Counted from the first letter of the stretch, positions 25,279 to 33,859 are shown. The stretch is DNA of 64,000 nucleotides from an uncultured Mycoplasmatota bacterium (GCA_900550255.1 URQZ01000002.1:1-64000); one strand, 5' to 3'. Translations and numbers: made by a program. Notes: a model not told the origin generated them from the sequence alone.

Positions 25279-25302
25279 AAAAAAACGAACCAAAATGGTT
25301 CG
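25279..25302 (-). terminator. Terminator of tRNA-Thr
   Basis: A CGAACCA/TGGTTCG stem (25296-25302 and 25286-25292) with a seven-T run on the minus strand, just downstream of the tRNA. Confidence 0.8.
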
Positions 25303-25315
25303 AATAATTATTTAA

Positions 25316-25389
25316 TGGTGCCGGTTATAAGAATCGAACTTATAGCTAATCATTACGAGTGACTTGTTTTACCATTAAACTAAACCGGC
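25316..25389 (-). tRNA. tRNA-Thr (anticodon CGU)
   Basis: A complete cloverleaf on the minus strand, 74 bases including an encoded CCA. Acceptor GCCGGTT pairs with AACCGGC. The D stem is GTTT/AAAC. The anticodon stem AGTCA/TGATT carries a loop CTCGTAA with anticodon CGT, reading ACG threonine codons. The T arm is ATAAG/CTTAT with TTCGATT. The acceptor sequence is typical of Thr tRNAs. It has its own promoter and terminator. Confidence 0.92.
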
Positions 25390-25397
25390 ATAACTAT

Positions 25398-25427
25398 ATA
25401 TTACACCAACACCTAATTTCTTTACAA
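25398..25427 (-). promoter_or_regulatory. Promoter of tRNA-Thr
   Basis: TTGTAA (25427-25422) and TAATAT (25403-25398) with 18 bases between, 8 bases ahead of the mature tRNA end. Confidence 0.65.
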
Positions 25428-25477
25428 TACCTAAAATTAAGATTTTAAAACAAATTTACTTTTTTTTAGAATAATAG

Positions 25478-25508
25478 TATAATTAGCATATAATATAATA
25501 AATGCTAA
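25478..25508 (+). promoter_or_regulatory. Promoter region of the GGDEF gene with an inverted repeat
   Basis: Overlapping TATAAT hexamers at 25478-25483, 25489-25494 and 25494-25499. A 7-bp inverted repeat TTAGCAT (25483-25489) / ATGCTAA (25502-25508) brackets the two downstream ones. The geometry suggests an operator across the promoter. The ribosome site CAGGGAGGA and ATG follow about 15 bases later. Confidence 0.5.
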
Positions 25509-25537
25509 TCATACAATAATGCAGGGAGGACTTAATA

Positions 25538-26287
25538 ATGCTTGCAAATAAAATTTTTGACTTAATAGATACTATTTATGCTATAATTGATAACAATAAT
25601 ATAGTAAGAACTAATAATATAGAAAAATACAAAGAAATAAAAAATCTTAAATCCGAAAATAATTTGGTACATAATATTAAAAATAACACTTGGTATGAAT
25701 ATAAAACCTTCGATTATAAAGAAAACAATAAAAATTATAAAGTAGAAATATATAAAGATATAACAAAATATAAACAAAATGATATAACTGAAATAGATTT
25801 TACAACAAAACTTTTAAATAAACAAACAACTTTTAAACAACTAGAAGAATACTTAAAATCAATTAACGAAAAACCAGAATCCTTTACATTAGCAATGGCA
25901 GATATAGATTTCTTCAAAAAGATCAATGATACATATGGACATTTAGCTGGCGACGAAATACTAAAACAAATAAGCGAATGTCTAATTAAAAATATCAAAG
26001 GCGATGATATCGTTGGAAGATTTGGTGGAGAAGAATTCATTATTCTGTTAAAAAATACAAACTTAGATAATTCAAAAGCACTGCTAGAAAAAATTAGAAA
26101 AGATATAGATGACTTAATAGTAAAATATAAAAACTTTATTATAGATAACTTAAATATAAGCATTGGAGCTGTTTTTAACCAAGATAATAACACTGACCTA
26201 AACAATTTAATCGAAAAAGCAGATAAAGCATTATATAATGTAAAAGAAAACGGTCGTAACCAAACAAAATTTTTTGATGAAATTTAA
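25538..26287 (+). CDS. Diguanylate cyclase-like GGDEF protein
   Basis: A 249-residue protein with a PAS-like or sensory N-terminal part (about 1-80) and a GGDEF domain. The catalytic motif is GGEEF at 163-167, and the substrate/metal segment is ADIDFFKKINDTYGHLAGDE (121-140), so it should make cyclic di-GMP from two GTP. The product-inhibition site expected just upstream reads KGDD (154-157) rather than RxxD, so feedback inhibition is probably lost or weakened. No membrane segments: a soluble, cytoplasmic enzyme. It is a lone plus-strand gene with a strong ribosome site. No EAL, HD-GYP or PilZ partner is in the window. Confidence 0.9.
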   Translation: MLANKIFDLIDTIYAIIDNNNIVRTNNIEKYKEIKNLKSENNLVHNIKNNTWYEYKTFDYKENNKNYKVEIYKDITKYKQNDITEIDFTTKLLNKQTTFKQLEEYLKSINEKPESFTLAMADIDFFKKINDTYGHLAGDEILKQISECLIKNIKGDDIVGRFGGEEFIILLKNTNLDNSKALLEKIRKDIDDLIVKYKNFIIDNLNISIGAVFNQDNNTDLNNLIEKADKALYNVKENGRNQTKFFDEI

Positions 26288-26309
26288 AAAGGATGAAATC
26301 ATCCTTTTT
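26286..26309. terminator. Bidirectional terminator between the GGDEF gene and pheT
   Basis: A stem AAAAAGGATGA (26286-26296) / TCATCCTTTTT (26299-26309) with A-run and T-run at its base, usable by both converging genes. Confidence 0.8.
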
Positions 26310-26313
26310 AATA

Positions 26314-28686
26314 TTATTTATCCCTTAATTTAGCAGCACATTTATTTTCAACTTCTGTAATAATTCTATTAAATAAAACCATTACCTCTTCTTCACTTAA
26401 AGTCCTATTCAAATCAGAGAAAGTTAAAGAATAAGCAATTGACTTTTCATCCTCTTCTATCTTATCACCCATATAAACATCAAAAACTTGAATATCAGTA
26501 AGTAATCTACTTCCTGCTTTTTTTATAACCTTTTCTAATGTTTCTGAAGAAACATTTTTATTAACAACAAAAGCTAAATCTTTTTTTATTTCTGGATATT
26601 TAGAAGCTTCTTTAAACTTAATAGATTTAACAGGCTTCATTAATTTTGTAAGTGATAATTCAGCCACATAAATATCATCTTTCTTTAAAGATGGATGAAC
26701 GCGACCTACAATACCAATAACTTCTCTATCTAACAAAATTTGAGCACTCATTCCAGGATGCATATCATTAATTTCATTAACAACGAAAGTATAACGATTT
26801 TTAAATCCTAAATAATCAAGTATATTTTCAACAATTCCTTTAATAACATAAAAATCTACTTTAATAAAATTATTTTGCCAATTACTTGCTATATAATTGC
26901 CTTTCATAAGAATTGAAATCTTACTATCTTCATTATAATCTACATCATAAGTTTTACTTATTTCATAAATCATTACATCATTAACTTTACGAGCTTTATT
27001 ATAATCATAAACATTTAAAAGTGATGGAATAAGTGTAGTTCTAACAACCGATTTATCAACACTCATAGGATTTGGTAAAACAACATTTTCTTTATCTTCG
27101 TATTTAAATAAACTAGCCATTTCAGGAGATACTAAAGTATAAGTTTTACATTCATTAATACCTAAAGTACGCAAACGCTTTGAAACTAATTTACGATATT
27201 TAACATCTCCAATATACTCACCCTTTTTAATACTTACCTTAGGTAGTGTTGAAACTAAATTGTGATAACCATAAAGACGACCAATTTCCTCTGCAATATC
27301 ATTTACATTTGGATCAATATCTAATCTTCTATTTGGAATAGTTGCAATAAATTTATCACCATCTTTTTCAAAAGCAAAACCTAATCTATTTAACTCAAAT
27401 TCCATATCTTCTTCACTAATAGTTATTCCAAGTAAAGAATTTATTTCATCTTTTTTAAATTCTACTTTTTTTGGTATTTTATCAACCTTATCATATTTAA
27501 CTATACCACTTAAAACTTTAGCTGAGGCATATTTTTCAAGTAAATAGCAAGCTCTATTAATAGCATTATTTGTATATTCATAATTTAATCCTTTTCCATA
27601 ACGGACAGAAGCCTCACTTCTTAAATTTAAATGTCCAGCTGTATATCTAATGCTTGTGGCATCAAAAATAGCACTTTCGATTAATATATTTTTGGTATTA
27701 GAATCAACATCAGTATTTTCTCCACCCATAACACCTGCAATACAAATAGGTTTTTCAGAATCAGTAATAACAATATCAGAACTTTTTAATACTCTTTCTT
27801 TTCCATCTAAAGTAATTATTTTTTCATCCTCTTTAGCGTCTCTAACAACAATCTTATTTCCTACTTTATCCTTATCAAAAAAATGAAGTGGTTGTCCGTA
27901 TTCAAGCATAACATAATTAGAAATATCAACTACGTTATTAATAGGACGCATTCCTGCTGATATTAATCTTTTCTTTATAAAATCTGGAGATTCACCTATT
28001 TTAACATCAGTAACCATTTTAGCTAAATAGTAAGGACATTTACTAGTTTCAACTTTTAAATCTAATTTATCTTCAATACTATCTTTTATTTGATTATAAT
28101 TTTCATCTGGAAGAGTTACTTTTTTATTTAAAATACTAGCAATTTCATAAGCAAAACCAATATGATAATAACAATCATTATTACGATGCTTATGAATATC
28201 TAATTCATATAAAGTATCATCTAACCCTAAAAATTTAAGTGGATCTTCCCCTACTTTAGCACTATCATCTAAAACTTCTATTCCTCTATTATAATTTTCC
28301 TCTGTTTTTTCTTCAACACCTAATTCAAATAAGGCACATATCATTCCGTTAGATTCAACACCTCTAATTTTTCCTTTTTTGATTTCAAAATCACCTGGTA
28401 AAATAGCTCCTGGTAAAGCAACTATTACCTTGATATTTTCTTTAACATTAGAGGCACCACAAACAATTTGAACTACTTCATTTCCAATATCTACTTTACA
28501 AACGTGTAAATGGTCACTATCTTCATGATTTTTACATTCAATTACTTTTCCAATAACTAAATGGTCAATATGATTAGTAATAACTTTTTCAATATTAACT
28601 CCTGCTTTAGTTATTTTAACAGCTAATTCTTTTAAATCTTCATCTTCAAGATCAATATAATCTTTTACCCAATCTAAACTAATCAT
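26314..28686 (-). CDS. pheT: Phenylalanyl-tRNA synthetase beta subunit
   Basis: The beta chain of the alpha2-beta2 phenylalanyl-tRNA synthetase, containing the editing and tRNA-binding domains. It starts with the family's MISLDWVKDYIDL. The tRNA-binding EMAP-like domain lies at about 38-150 (GKVIECKNHEDSDHLHVCKV), then the B3/B4 editing region, B5, the core-like domain and a C-terminal anticodon-binding FDX domain (KYPEIKKDLAFVV). At 790 residues it is full length. I choose the ATG at 28686, one base after the pheS stop, 11 bases past an AAAGGA. An upstream TTG would overlap pheS. It is coupled to pheS and controlled by the Phe T-box. Confidence 0.95.
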   Translation of the reverse strand: MISLDWVKDYIDLEDEDLKELAVKITKAGVNIEKVITNHIDHLVIGKVIECKNHEDSDHLHVCKVDIGNEVVQIVCGASNVKENIKVIVALPGAILPGDFEIKKGKIRGVESNGMICALFELGVEEKTEENYNRGIEVLDDSAKVGEDPLKFLGLDDTLYELDIHKHRNNDCYYHIGFAYEIASILNKKVTLPDENYNQIKDSIEDKLDLKVETSKCPYYLAKMVTDVKIGESPDFIKKRLISAGMRPINNVVDISNYVMLEYGQPLHFFDKDKVGNKIVVRDAKEDEKIITLDGKERVLKSSDIVITDSEKPICIAGVMGGENTDVDSNTKNILIESAIFDATSIRYTAGHLNLRSEASVRYGKGLNYEYTNNAINRACYLLEKYASAKVLSGIVKYDKVDKIPKKVEFKKDEINSLLGITISEEDMEFELNRLGFAFEKDGDKFIATIPNRRLDIDPNVNDIAEEIGRLYGYHNLVSTLPKVSIKKGEYIGDVKYRKLVSKRLRTLGINECKTYTLVSPEMASLFKYEDKENVVLPNPMSVDKSVVRTTLIPSLLNVYDYNKARKVNDVMIYEISKTYDVDYNEDSKISILMKGNYIASNWQNNFIKVDFYVIKGIVENILDYLGFKNRYTFVVNEINDMHPGMSAQILLDREVIGIVGRVHPSLKKDDIYVAELSLTKLMKPVKSIKFKEASKYPEIKKDLAFVVNKNVSSETLEKVIKKAGSRLLTDIQVFDVYMGDKIEEDEKSIAYSLTFSDLNRTLSEEEVMVLFNRIITEVENKCAAKLRDK

Positions 28687-28687
28687 A

Positions 28688-29734
28688 TTAATCATTATCC
28701 TTTCTATCAAATGTTTTTAGTTCTCTTAAATCTGTTGCATAAAAGGTTCTAATATCATTGATACCATATTTCAACATTGCAAGTCGCTCAGCACCAAATC
28801 CAAAAGCAAAACCGCTCCATTCTTTTGGATCATATCCACAATTACGAAGAACGTTAGGATGAACCATTCCGGCTCCTGAAACAGTTATCCAACCAGTATT
28901 TTTACAAATATTACAACCTTCTCCATGACATTTAAAACAACTAATATCTGTTTCTACTGATGGCTCAGTAAATTGGTAGTAACTTGGTCTAAATCTTGTT
29001 TGACAATCTTCTCCAAACAGTTTTTTAGCTATTACATCAAATGTTCCTTTTAAATCTGACAGACTTATGTTTTTATCAACAAGTAATCCTTCTATTTGCA
29101 TAAATTGATGTGAATGTGTTGCATCATCATCATCTCTTCGATATGTTTTACCAGGACAAATCATTCTTATAGGTTTTTGTCCATTTCCTTTTAACATAGT
29201 TCTAATTTGTACTGGTGAAGTTTGACTACGTAGAAGAATTTCCTCATCTTTGATATAAAATGTATCTTGCGCATCACGAGCTGGATGTCCTTTTGGGATA
29301 TTTAGCATTTCAAAGTTAAATTTATCTTCTTCTATTTCAGGTCCATCAACAACATCATATCCCATTGACATAAGAAGTTCCTCTATTTCTTCAACTATTT
29401 TCTCTAATATATTAGGAGCTCCAACTGGTATTTTTACTGAAGGTAGACTTATATCTATTTTCTCACTTTCTAATTTTTTATTTAAAGCATCTGTTTCTAA
29501 TTTAACTTTTAAAGAATCAAACATTTCATTAACTTCCATTTTCATATTATTAAGAAGTTTTCCAAATTCTTTTTTTTCTTCAATACTTAAGTCTTTCATA
29601 TGACCAGATAATTCATTTATTGGTCCTTTTTTACTTAAATATTCTGTTCTAATCTCATTTAAAGTTTTTAAATCTTCAACACTCTGTAATTTTTCTTTTA
29701 TTTCTAAAATCAAATTATTCATTTTTTCTTCCAT
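28688..29734 (-). CDS. pheS: Phenylalanyl-tRNA synthetase alpha subunit
   Basis: The catalytic class II alpha subunit, 348 residues. The N-terminal coiled coil (about 1-85) is followed by the catalytic domain: GHPARDAQDTFYI, LLRSQTSPVQIRTM, the GKTYRRDDDDATHSHQFMQIEG motif 2 region and GFAFGFGAERLAMLKYGI near the C-terminus. A small CxxC pair (CFKCHGEGCNICKNTG) sits in the middle, a known variant. The start is the ATG at 29734 with GAAAGGA ahead of it; a TTG six codons earlier lies in the ribosome site. Regulated by the T-box leader upstream. Confidence 0.96.
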   Translation of the reverse strand: MEEKMNNLILEIKEKLQSVEDLKTLNEIRTEYLSKKGPINELSGHMKDLSIEEKKEFGKLLNNMKMEVNEMFDSLKVKLETDALNKKLESEKIDISLPSVKIPVGAPNILEKIVEEIEELLMSMGYDVVDGPEIEEDKFNFEMLNIPKGHPARDAQDTFYIKDEEILLRSQTSPVQIRTMLKGNGQKPIRMICPGKTYRRDDDDATHSHQFMQIEGLLVDKNISLSDLKGTFDVIAKKLFGEDCQTRFRPSYYQFTEPSVETDISCFKCHGEGCNICKNTGWITVSGAGMVHPNVLRNCGYDPKEWSGFAFGFGAERLAMLKYGINDIRTFYATDLRELKTFDRKDND

Positions 29735-29750
29735 ACTATCATTCCTTTCC

Positions 29751-29971
29751 AAAAAAAAACATCCTTGTTTAAGGACGTGATTTACGTGGTACCACCTTAT
29801 TTTATAGCTAAAAGCTACCTCTAAGACTAAAACGCGTCACCGTTATAAATTTTGTTTATAAAACTCCAAAGACGAATTCATAAAAGATTATTATTAGTTT
29901 TCACCAACCACTAACTCTCTTTAAATAATTACTTCTATTACTACTTCTTCATCACTGTTTTTAAATAATAC
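29751..29971 (-). promoter_or_regulatory. T-box riboswitch, phenylalanine specifier
   Basis: Reading the minus strand: stem I with AGTGGTTGGTGA (29913-29902), a specifier loop TGAATTCGTC with codon TTC (29876-29874, Phe), the T-box AAGGTGGTACCACG (29798-29785), and a terminator stem CGTCCTT/AAGGATG (29777-29760) followed by nine T. Uncharged tRNA-Phe should allow readthrough into pheST. Confidence 0.93.
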
Positions 29972-29977
29972 AATATT

Positions 29978-30005
29978 AGTATAACATATTTTCTTAGTTT
30001 TTCAA
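29978..30005 (-). promoter_or_regulatory. Promoter of pheST
   Basis: TTGAAA (30005-30000) and TATACT (29983-29978) with 16 bases between them. Transcription should start near 29971, at the head of the T-box leader. Confidence 0.7.
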
Positions 30006-30008
30006 GTT

Positions 30009-30440
30009 TTATTTACTTTTATTCTTACTATTTTCATTTAAATAGACATCATATAAATAATCAACATCATTCATATCTGTATTATTAATTGGTACTGCAC
30101 CTTTATCTGATAAGGTTGAAATTTCAAAGAAGGAAAAATTATCAAATACTTCTTTGGTTAAATTAAAAAATTCTTTTTGTTTTTCTGACATAGTTTCTGG
30201 TATAACACATACACCTACATAACCATCTTTTGTTTTTCCGTTATTAAGAATTGTAACACATCCAAGCTTCGCTAGTTTAATAAGTCCATCATATTCAGAA
30301 GTTGCTTGCACATTTAATCTTCTTTTTTTAATATATTCATCAATACCCTCTTTATGTCTTCTTCCTAATCTTTTTTCAAAAAAGTAATTTTCTTCCTCTT
30401 GTGGTATTATCCATATCATTTGATTTAATAAATCTTTCAT
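30009..30440 (-). CDS. Hypothetical protein
   Basis: A 143-residue soluble protein of no recognised family. It begins with an aromatic, proline-containing segment (MIWIIPQEEENYFFEKRLGRRHKEG). A compact middle with GLIKLAKLGCVTILNNGK and GYVGVCVIPETMSEKQKEF follows, then an acidic C-terminal segment that may be disordered. No membrane or secretion signal. An AGGTGAGG ribosome site precedes the start. It lies between the tRNA-Glu terminator and the pheST promoter. It might be involved in a general housekeeping task, but I have no basis for naming one. Confidence 0.6.
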   Translation of the reverse strand: MKDLLNQMIWIIPQEEENYFFEKRLGRRHKEGIDEYIKKRRLNVQATSEYDGLIKLAKLGCVTILNNGKTKDGYVGVCVIPETMSEKQKEFFNLTKEVFDNFSFFEISTLSDKGAVPINNTDMNDVDYLYDVYLNENSKNKSK

Positions 30441-30458
30441 TACCTCACCTCATTAATT

Positions 30459-30479
30459 AAAAAAAGCCTTAAAGGCTTT
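30459..30479 (-). terminator. Terminator of the tRNA-Asn/tRNA-Glu transcript
   Basis: An AAAGCCTT/AAGGCTTT stem (30479-30472 and 30470-30463) with a T-run on the minus strand, just downstream of tRNA-Glu. Confidence 0.8.
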
Positions 30480-30489
30480 CAAATCTAAC

Positions 30490-30566
30490 TGGTGACCAGT
30501 ACGGGATTCGAACCCGTGAATGCTGCCGTGAAAGGGCAGTGTGTTAAGCCACTTCACCAACTGGCC
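30490..30566 (-). tRNA. tRNA-Glu (anticodon UUC)
   Basis: A cloverleaf on the minus strand starting GGCCAGT, with anticodon stem CTGCC/GGCAG, loop CTTTCAC (anticodon TTC, glutamate), T arm ACGGG/CCCGT and an encoded CCA. It follows tRNA-Asn after only four bases, so they come from one precursor. Confidence 0.95.
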
Positions 30567-30570
30567 AAGA

Positions 30571-30646
30571 TGGCGCCTAATGTAGGACTCGAACCTACGA
30601 CCTATCGGTTAACAGCCGAGTGCTCTACCAACTGAGCTAATTGGGC
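30571..30646 (-). tRNA. tRNA-Asn (anticodon GUU)
   Basis: A cloverleaf on the minus strand with D stem GCTC/GAGC, anticodon stem TCGGC/ACCGA-type pairing, loop TGTTAAC (anticodon GTT, asparagine), T arm CGTAGG/CCTACA-type pairing and encoded CCA. Oddity: the acceptor stem GCCCAAT against ATTAGGC has a C-A mismatch at pair 4-69. All other parts look functional. Confidence 0.92.
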
Positions 30647-30675
30647 AATTAATAAATAATTGCTAAGACTTTTTA

Positions 30676-30704
30676 ATTATATCTTATATTTATTAAATTT
30701 GCAA
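30676..30704 (-). promoter_or_regulatory. Promoter of tRNA-Asn/tRNA-Glu
   Basis: TTGCAA (30704-30699) and TATAAT (30681-30676) with 17 bases between, about 30 bases ahead of tRNA-Asn. Confidence 0.8.
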
Positions 30705-30773
30705 TACCTTTTAGATATTTTTTTACATTTTTTACAATATTATATGTAACTCAAAATATAAAATTACTATTAC

Positions 30774-31406
30774 TTAATTTCGCATTTCTTTTCTTATTTG
30801 TTTATAATTTTGACAATACTTGCTAACTAAACTCCAAAAGTCCTTAGAATGATTAAAATGAATGAAATGTGAAAGTTCATGGACAATAACATAATCTAGT
30901 TTATCTAAACTATATTTCATAAGTTCTGAATTTAATGTAACTGAATTATCTCTAATATTACATACGCCCCATCTTGTTTTCATCTTTCTAATTTTTAACT
31001 TAGGATATGGTATATCTTCTTCAAAAAGATTATATAAACTATTTAAGTGTTCCTCAAATATTTCTTTTGTTTGTTTTTTTAACCATTTATTTAGCATATC
31101 TAAATTAGTAACATATATTTTATGATTAATAAATTTTACCTTATCAACTTTCATAAATATAACGTCATATTTACTGCCTAAATAATAGAATGATTCTTCC
31201 TTTTCTTTGATAGAATTAACTCGATTTAACATCTTAACGAGTGCTGAATAATTATCATTTAGAAGCTTTTTTATTTGTGATTTTGTTGTAAAATAATTTG
31301 TTGTTACATAAATCTTCATATCTTCTTTTATTCTTATATATGTATTCTTATTATTTTTTTTAGTTATAACAACCTCTAATTTTTGTCCATTAACTTCATA
31401 TAACAT
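30774..31406 (-). CDS. YgjP-like metallopeptidase domain protein (DUF45)
   Basis: A 210-residue soluble protein of the YgjP/SprT-like (DUF45) family. The KTRWGVCN motif precedes the metal site HELSHFIHFNHSKDFW (about residues 176-191): two His and Glu in HELSH plus a third His six residues on. The N-terminal half is a beta-rich domain (LEVVITKKNNKNTYIRIK). In bacteria such proteins often accompany restriction or DNA-repair genes, but none is nearby. I choose the ATG at 31406, with AGGTGG just upstream; an ATG six codons earlier lacks a ribosome site. It is separated by a strong terminator from the DUF2207 gene. Confidence 0.85.
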   Translation of the reverse strand: MLYEVNGQKLEVVITKKNNKNTYIRIKEDMKIYVTTNYFTTKSQIKKLLNDNYSALVKMLNRVNSIKEKEESFYYLGSKYDVIFMKVDKVKFINHKIYVTNLDMLNKWLKKQTKEIFEEHLNSLYNLFEEDIPYPKLKIRKMKTRWGVCNIRDNSVTLNSELMKYSLDKLDYVIVHELSHFIHFNHSKDFWSLVSKYCQNYKQIRKEMRN

Positions 31407-31432
31407 TTTACCACCTATTATCATTCTAACAT

Positions 31433-31464
31433 AAAAAAAAGAAATTTAAAATTCTTAAATTTCT
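31433..31464 (-). terminator. Terminator after the DUF2207 gene
   Basis: A 10-bp stem AGAAATTTAA/TTAAATTTCT (arms 31440-31449 and 31455-31464) followed by a T-run on the minus strand. Confidence 0.8.
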
Positions 31465-31465
31465 T

Positions 31466-33151
31466 CTAACGGGAACCTCCCCCGCCTCCTCCGAAGGAAC
31501 CTCCTCCTCCGCCACCGGATGAGAATCCTCCTCCACCAGATGAATATGATTCTGCACGAGATCTTGCACTACTAGCACTACTCATTCCTGAATATGAAAT
31601 AGCATAAATAAAATTAACGCTTTCATATGAATAATCAGTTATAACATCTGGATAAAGTTCTTTAAATTGTTTAGCTACTTTTTTAGCTACACCAAATATT
31701 TGAGCATACATTAAATAATATTCCCAAAGTTTAACTTCAATAGCTTCTTTTGATTCTATACTTCCAAATTCTTTGAAAAATTGTTTTAATCCAGCCATTT
31801 GTTTAGCTTCATCCATCATACTAGGATCAACTTCATAAACAACTGATTTAAATATTTTTAAACTAGTTTTTACTGTTTTAGTTAATTTTCCTGCTTCAAT
31901 TAATTTTTCGTTTTCATAATCTAATACATCATTAAACCAATTTAAAATTTTAGTATAATGTTTACTACACCATTTTTCAAATTCTTTGCTTTCTAAAATT
32001 CCATCTTTACTTGCTTCATACATATAATTATAAAGTTTATTTTCTAAATCAATTTCTGATTCAAGATTTTGACTTGAAAAAATAATTGATGTATCCTCTT
32101 TTTTAAAGATTCCATTTACTGTTTTATTTTCTATTTTAATCTTATCTTCTTTTAACCATTTTAATAAAATTACGCCTAAAAAATCCGTTTGTTTTTTCAT
32201 TAATTTATAATTATAAGCTATCCAATATGCTTTATAAATATCTTTATCACAAGGAATATCTCTAAATAAAGGAACATCCTTTGGAATTTTTCTTCCAGTT
32301 GAACCATAATATAGGACTTTACTTCCTGACTTTAATCCTTGATTTTGACTAGATTTACTTATACCAAAAATAAAGAAAAACCAAAATAAAACTTGAAATA
32401 TAACCATCATAACAGCAAATCCATCATCACTAGACTCTTTATAGTGATCAGCACCTTCTTCTGCTCTTTTAAGATAATCATCAAAGTTTCCATCTAATGT
32501 ATTTGTTGTATTAAAAGTGTTTAAAGGAAATTTTACTAAAGCCACCATATAATCACTACTAGATAAGGAATCATTTGATAAATAAATTTTTCCATCAGCA
32601 ACATAAGCAAGTCCGCCATAGTTACCATATCCCCAAACATCTAAATCATCACTAAAAGCTTCATCAGCATGCATAACAATTTCTACATTACCAGGTATAG
32701 GCTTTATTGAATCTAATAAATTCCAATAGATAATATCAGCATCATCAACACGTGAGACAAATGATTTTATTTTATATGTAAGTGTATAAGTGTGTTTTTT
32801 ATAACTACTTTTTCCAAAACACAATTCTACACCATTATTTGTATAATTATAACCATATTTATATGCTTTAGTACTAAAAGATGCATCAACATCCCAATCG
32901 ACTAATTCATATTCTTTTTCTTCATCTTTTACTTTTAAATCAGTAATTTTCGAATTTCCTATATTATAAAAAGCATGATAATATTCTGTCTTTTCGGTTG
33001 CATCTGCATTCCATACCTCTGTTACATTGGCATCGCCATTAGAATCAATGTAAATATCCATTTTAATTGAATAAATTGATTCAGCTTTAACAACACCAAT
33101 AATTAAAAATGAAAATAAACAAAAAGTAAAATATTTAAAAATTTTTTTCAT
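31466..33151 (-). CDS. DUF2207 domain membrane protein
   Basis: A 561-residue exported membrane protein of the DUF2207 (YciQ/TPM-associated) family, typically paired with lemA as here. A cleavable-looking signal peptide (1-23, ending VVKAES) is followed by an extracellular beta-rich DUF2207 domain (about 24-245, with NADATEKTEYYHAFYNIGN). One strong membrane helix follows at about 249-263, then a cytoplasmic domain. The C-terminus is a low-complexity glycine/serine tail (GGGGFSSGGGGGGSFGGGG), a family hallmark. Function is unknown; links to envelope stress have been proposed for the family. Confidence 0.9.
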   Translation of the reverse strand: MKKIFKYFTFCLFSFLIIGVVKAESIYSIKMDIYIDSNGDANVTEVWNADATEKTEYYHAFYNIGNSKITDLKVKDEEKEYELVDWDVDASFSTKAYKYGYNYTNNGVELCFGKSSYKKHTYTLTYKIKSFVSRVDDADIIYWNLLDSIKPIPGNVEIVMHADEAFSDDLDVWGYGNYGGLAYVADGKIYLSNDSLSSSDYMVALVKFPLNTFNTTNTLDGNFDDYLKRAEEGADHYKESSDDGFAVMMVIFQVLFWFFFIFGISKSSQNQGLKSGSKVLYYGSTGRKIPKDVPLFRDIPCDKDIYKAYWIAYNYKLMKKQTDFLGVILLKWLKEDKIKIENKTVNGIFKKEDTSIIFSSQNLESEIDLENKLYNYMYEASKDGILESKEFEKWCSKHYTKILNWFNDVLDYENEKLIEAGKLTKTVKTSLKIFKSVVYEVDPSMMDEAKQMAGLKQFFKEFGSIESKEAIEVKLWEYYLMYAQIFGVAKKVAKQFKELYPDVITDYSYESVNFIYAISYSGMSSASSARSRAESYSSGGGGFSSGGGGGGSFGGGGGGSR

Positions 33152-33170
33152 TTTTACCTCCCTACAATTT

Positions 33171-33195
33171 TAAAAAAGACTTACATAGTAAGTCT
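33171..33195 (-). terminator. Hairpin between lemA and the DUF2207 gene
   Basis: AGACTTAC (33195-33188 on the minus strand) pairs with GTAAGTCT (33184-33177), followed by six T. It sits right after the lemA stop, so it could partly terminate and leave DUF2207 at a lower level than lemA. Confidence 0.6.
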
Positions 33196-33742
33196 AAAAT
33201 TTAACTTCTGGAACTTTTCTATCTTGTTCTTCAGCTTCAAAGAATTTAAATGTTTTAAATCCAAACATACCAGCAATAATATTAGAAGGAAAACTTTCTT
33301 TCTTATTTTGGTATTTTAAAACAGTGTCATTATAAAATTGTCTTGAATAACTAATTTTATCTTCTGTTTCTTTTAATTGATTTTGCAAATCAACAAAATT
33401 AGTATTTGCCTTTAAATCAGGATAAGCCTCAGTTAAAGCAAATAATCTTCCTAAAGCTTGACTAAGTTCTCCATTAGCTTGCATTTCAGCTTCTGGTGTT
33501 GTCGCACTTACAGCTTTATTTCTAGCACTAACAACAGCCTCTAGAGTATCTTTTTCATGAGCTGCATATCCTTTAACAGTTTCAACTAAATTAGGTATTA
33601 AATCAGCTCTTCTTTTTAATTGAACTTCAATTTGTGACCATTGATCTTTTACCTTATTTCTTAAAACTACCAATCCATTATATGTTGAAATAACATACAA
33701 CACAATTACAGCTACTACTATTAAAATAATCCACAATGCCAT
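33194..33742 (-). CDS. lemA: LemA family protein
   Basis: A 182-residue membrane-anchored protein of the LemA family. One N-terminal membrane helix (about 2-19) is followed by a long helical domain with the family signature NGLVVLRNKVKDQWSQIEVQLKRRADLIPNLVETVKGYAAHEK-type pattern (about 23-64; the RRADLIPNLVETVKG part is diagnostic). The C-terminal segment includes YNxxV and FPSNIIAGMFGF. At 182 residues it is typical. It is followed by DUF2207 in the same transcript, the common partner. A GGAGG ribosome site precedes the ATG. Function is unknown, but it is probably on the outer membrane face. Confidence 0.95.
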   Translation of the reverse strand: MALWIILIVVAVIVLYVISTYNGLVVLRNKVKDQWSQIEVQLKRRADLIPNLVETVKGYAAHEKDTLEAVVSARNKAVSATTPEAEMQANGELSQALGRLFALTEAYPDLKANTNFVDLQNQLKETEDKISYSRQFYNDTVLKYQNKKESFPSNIIAGMFGFKTFKFFEAEEQDRKVPEVKF

Positions 33743-33859
33743 TTTTCTACCTCCTTATATTAACATTATACATAAAAAAGAAAAAAAAAGAAATAATTTT
33801 AAATTAGTTTGTATAATTTCTAAAAAAAAAAGAAAACTAAAAATGAAAGGAAGATCCAC

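Noticed and set aside
25735..26205. Long minus-strand open frame opposite the GGDEF gene
   Set aside because: It is Ser/Phe/Ile rich mirror sequence of a well-supported gene and has no ribosome site.
29734..29752. Upstream TTG start for pheS
   Set aside because: The TTG lies inside the GAAAGGA ribosome site of the ATG at 29734 and next to the T-box terminator.
33800..33859. Sigma-G promoter ahead of sspI
   Set aside because: A GTATAA near 33810 could be a -35, but no convincing -10 at the right spacing follows, so I did not list it.
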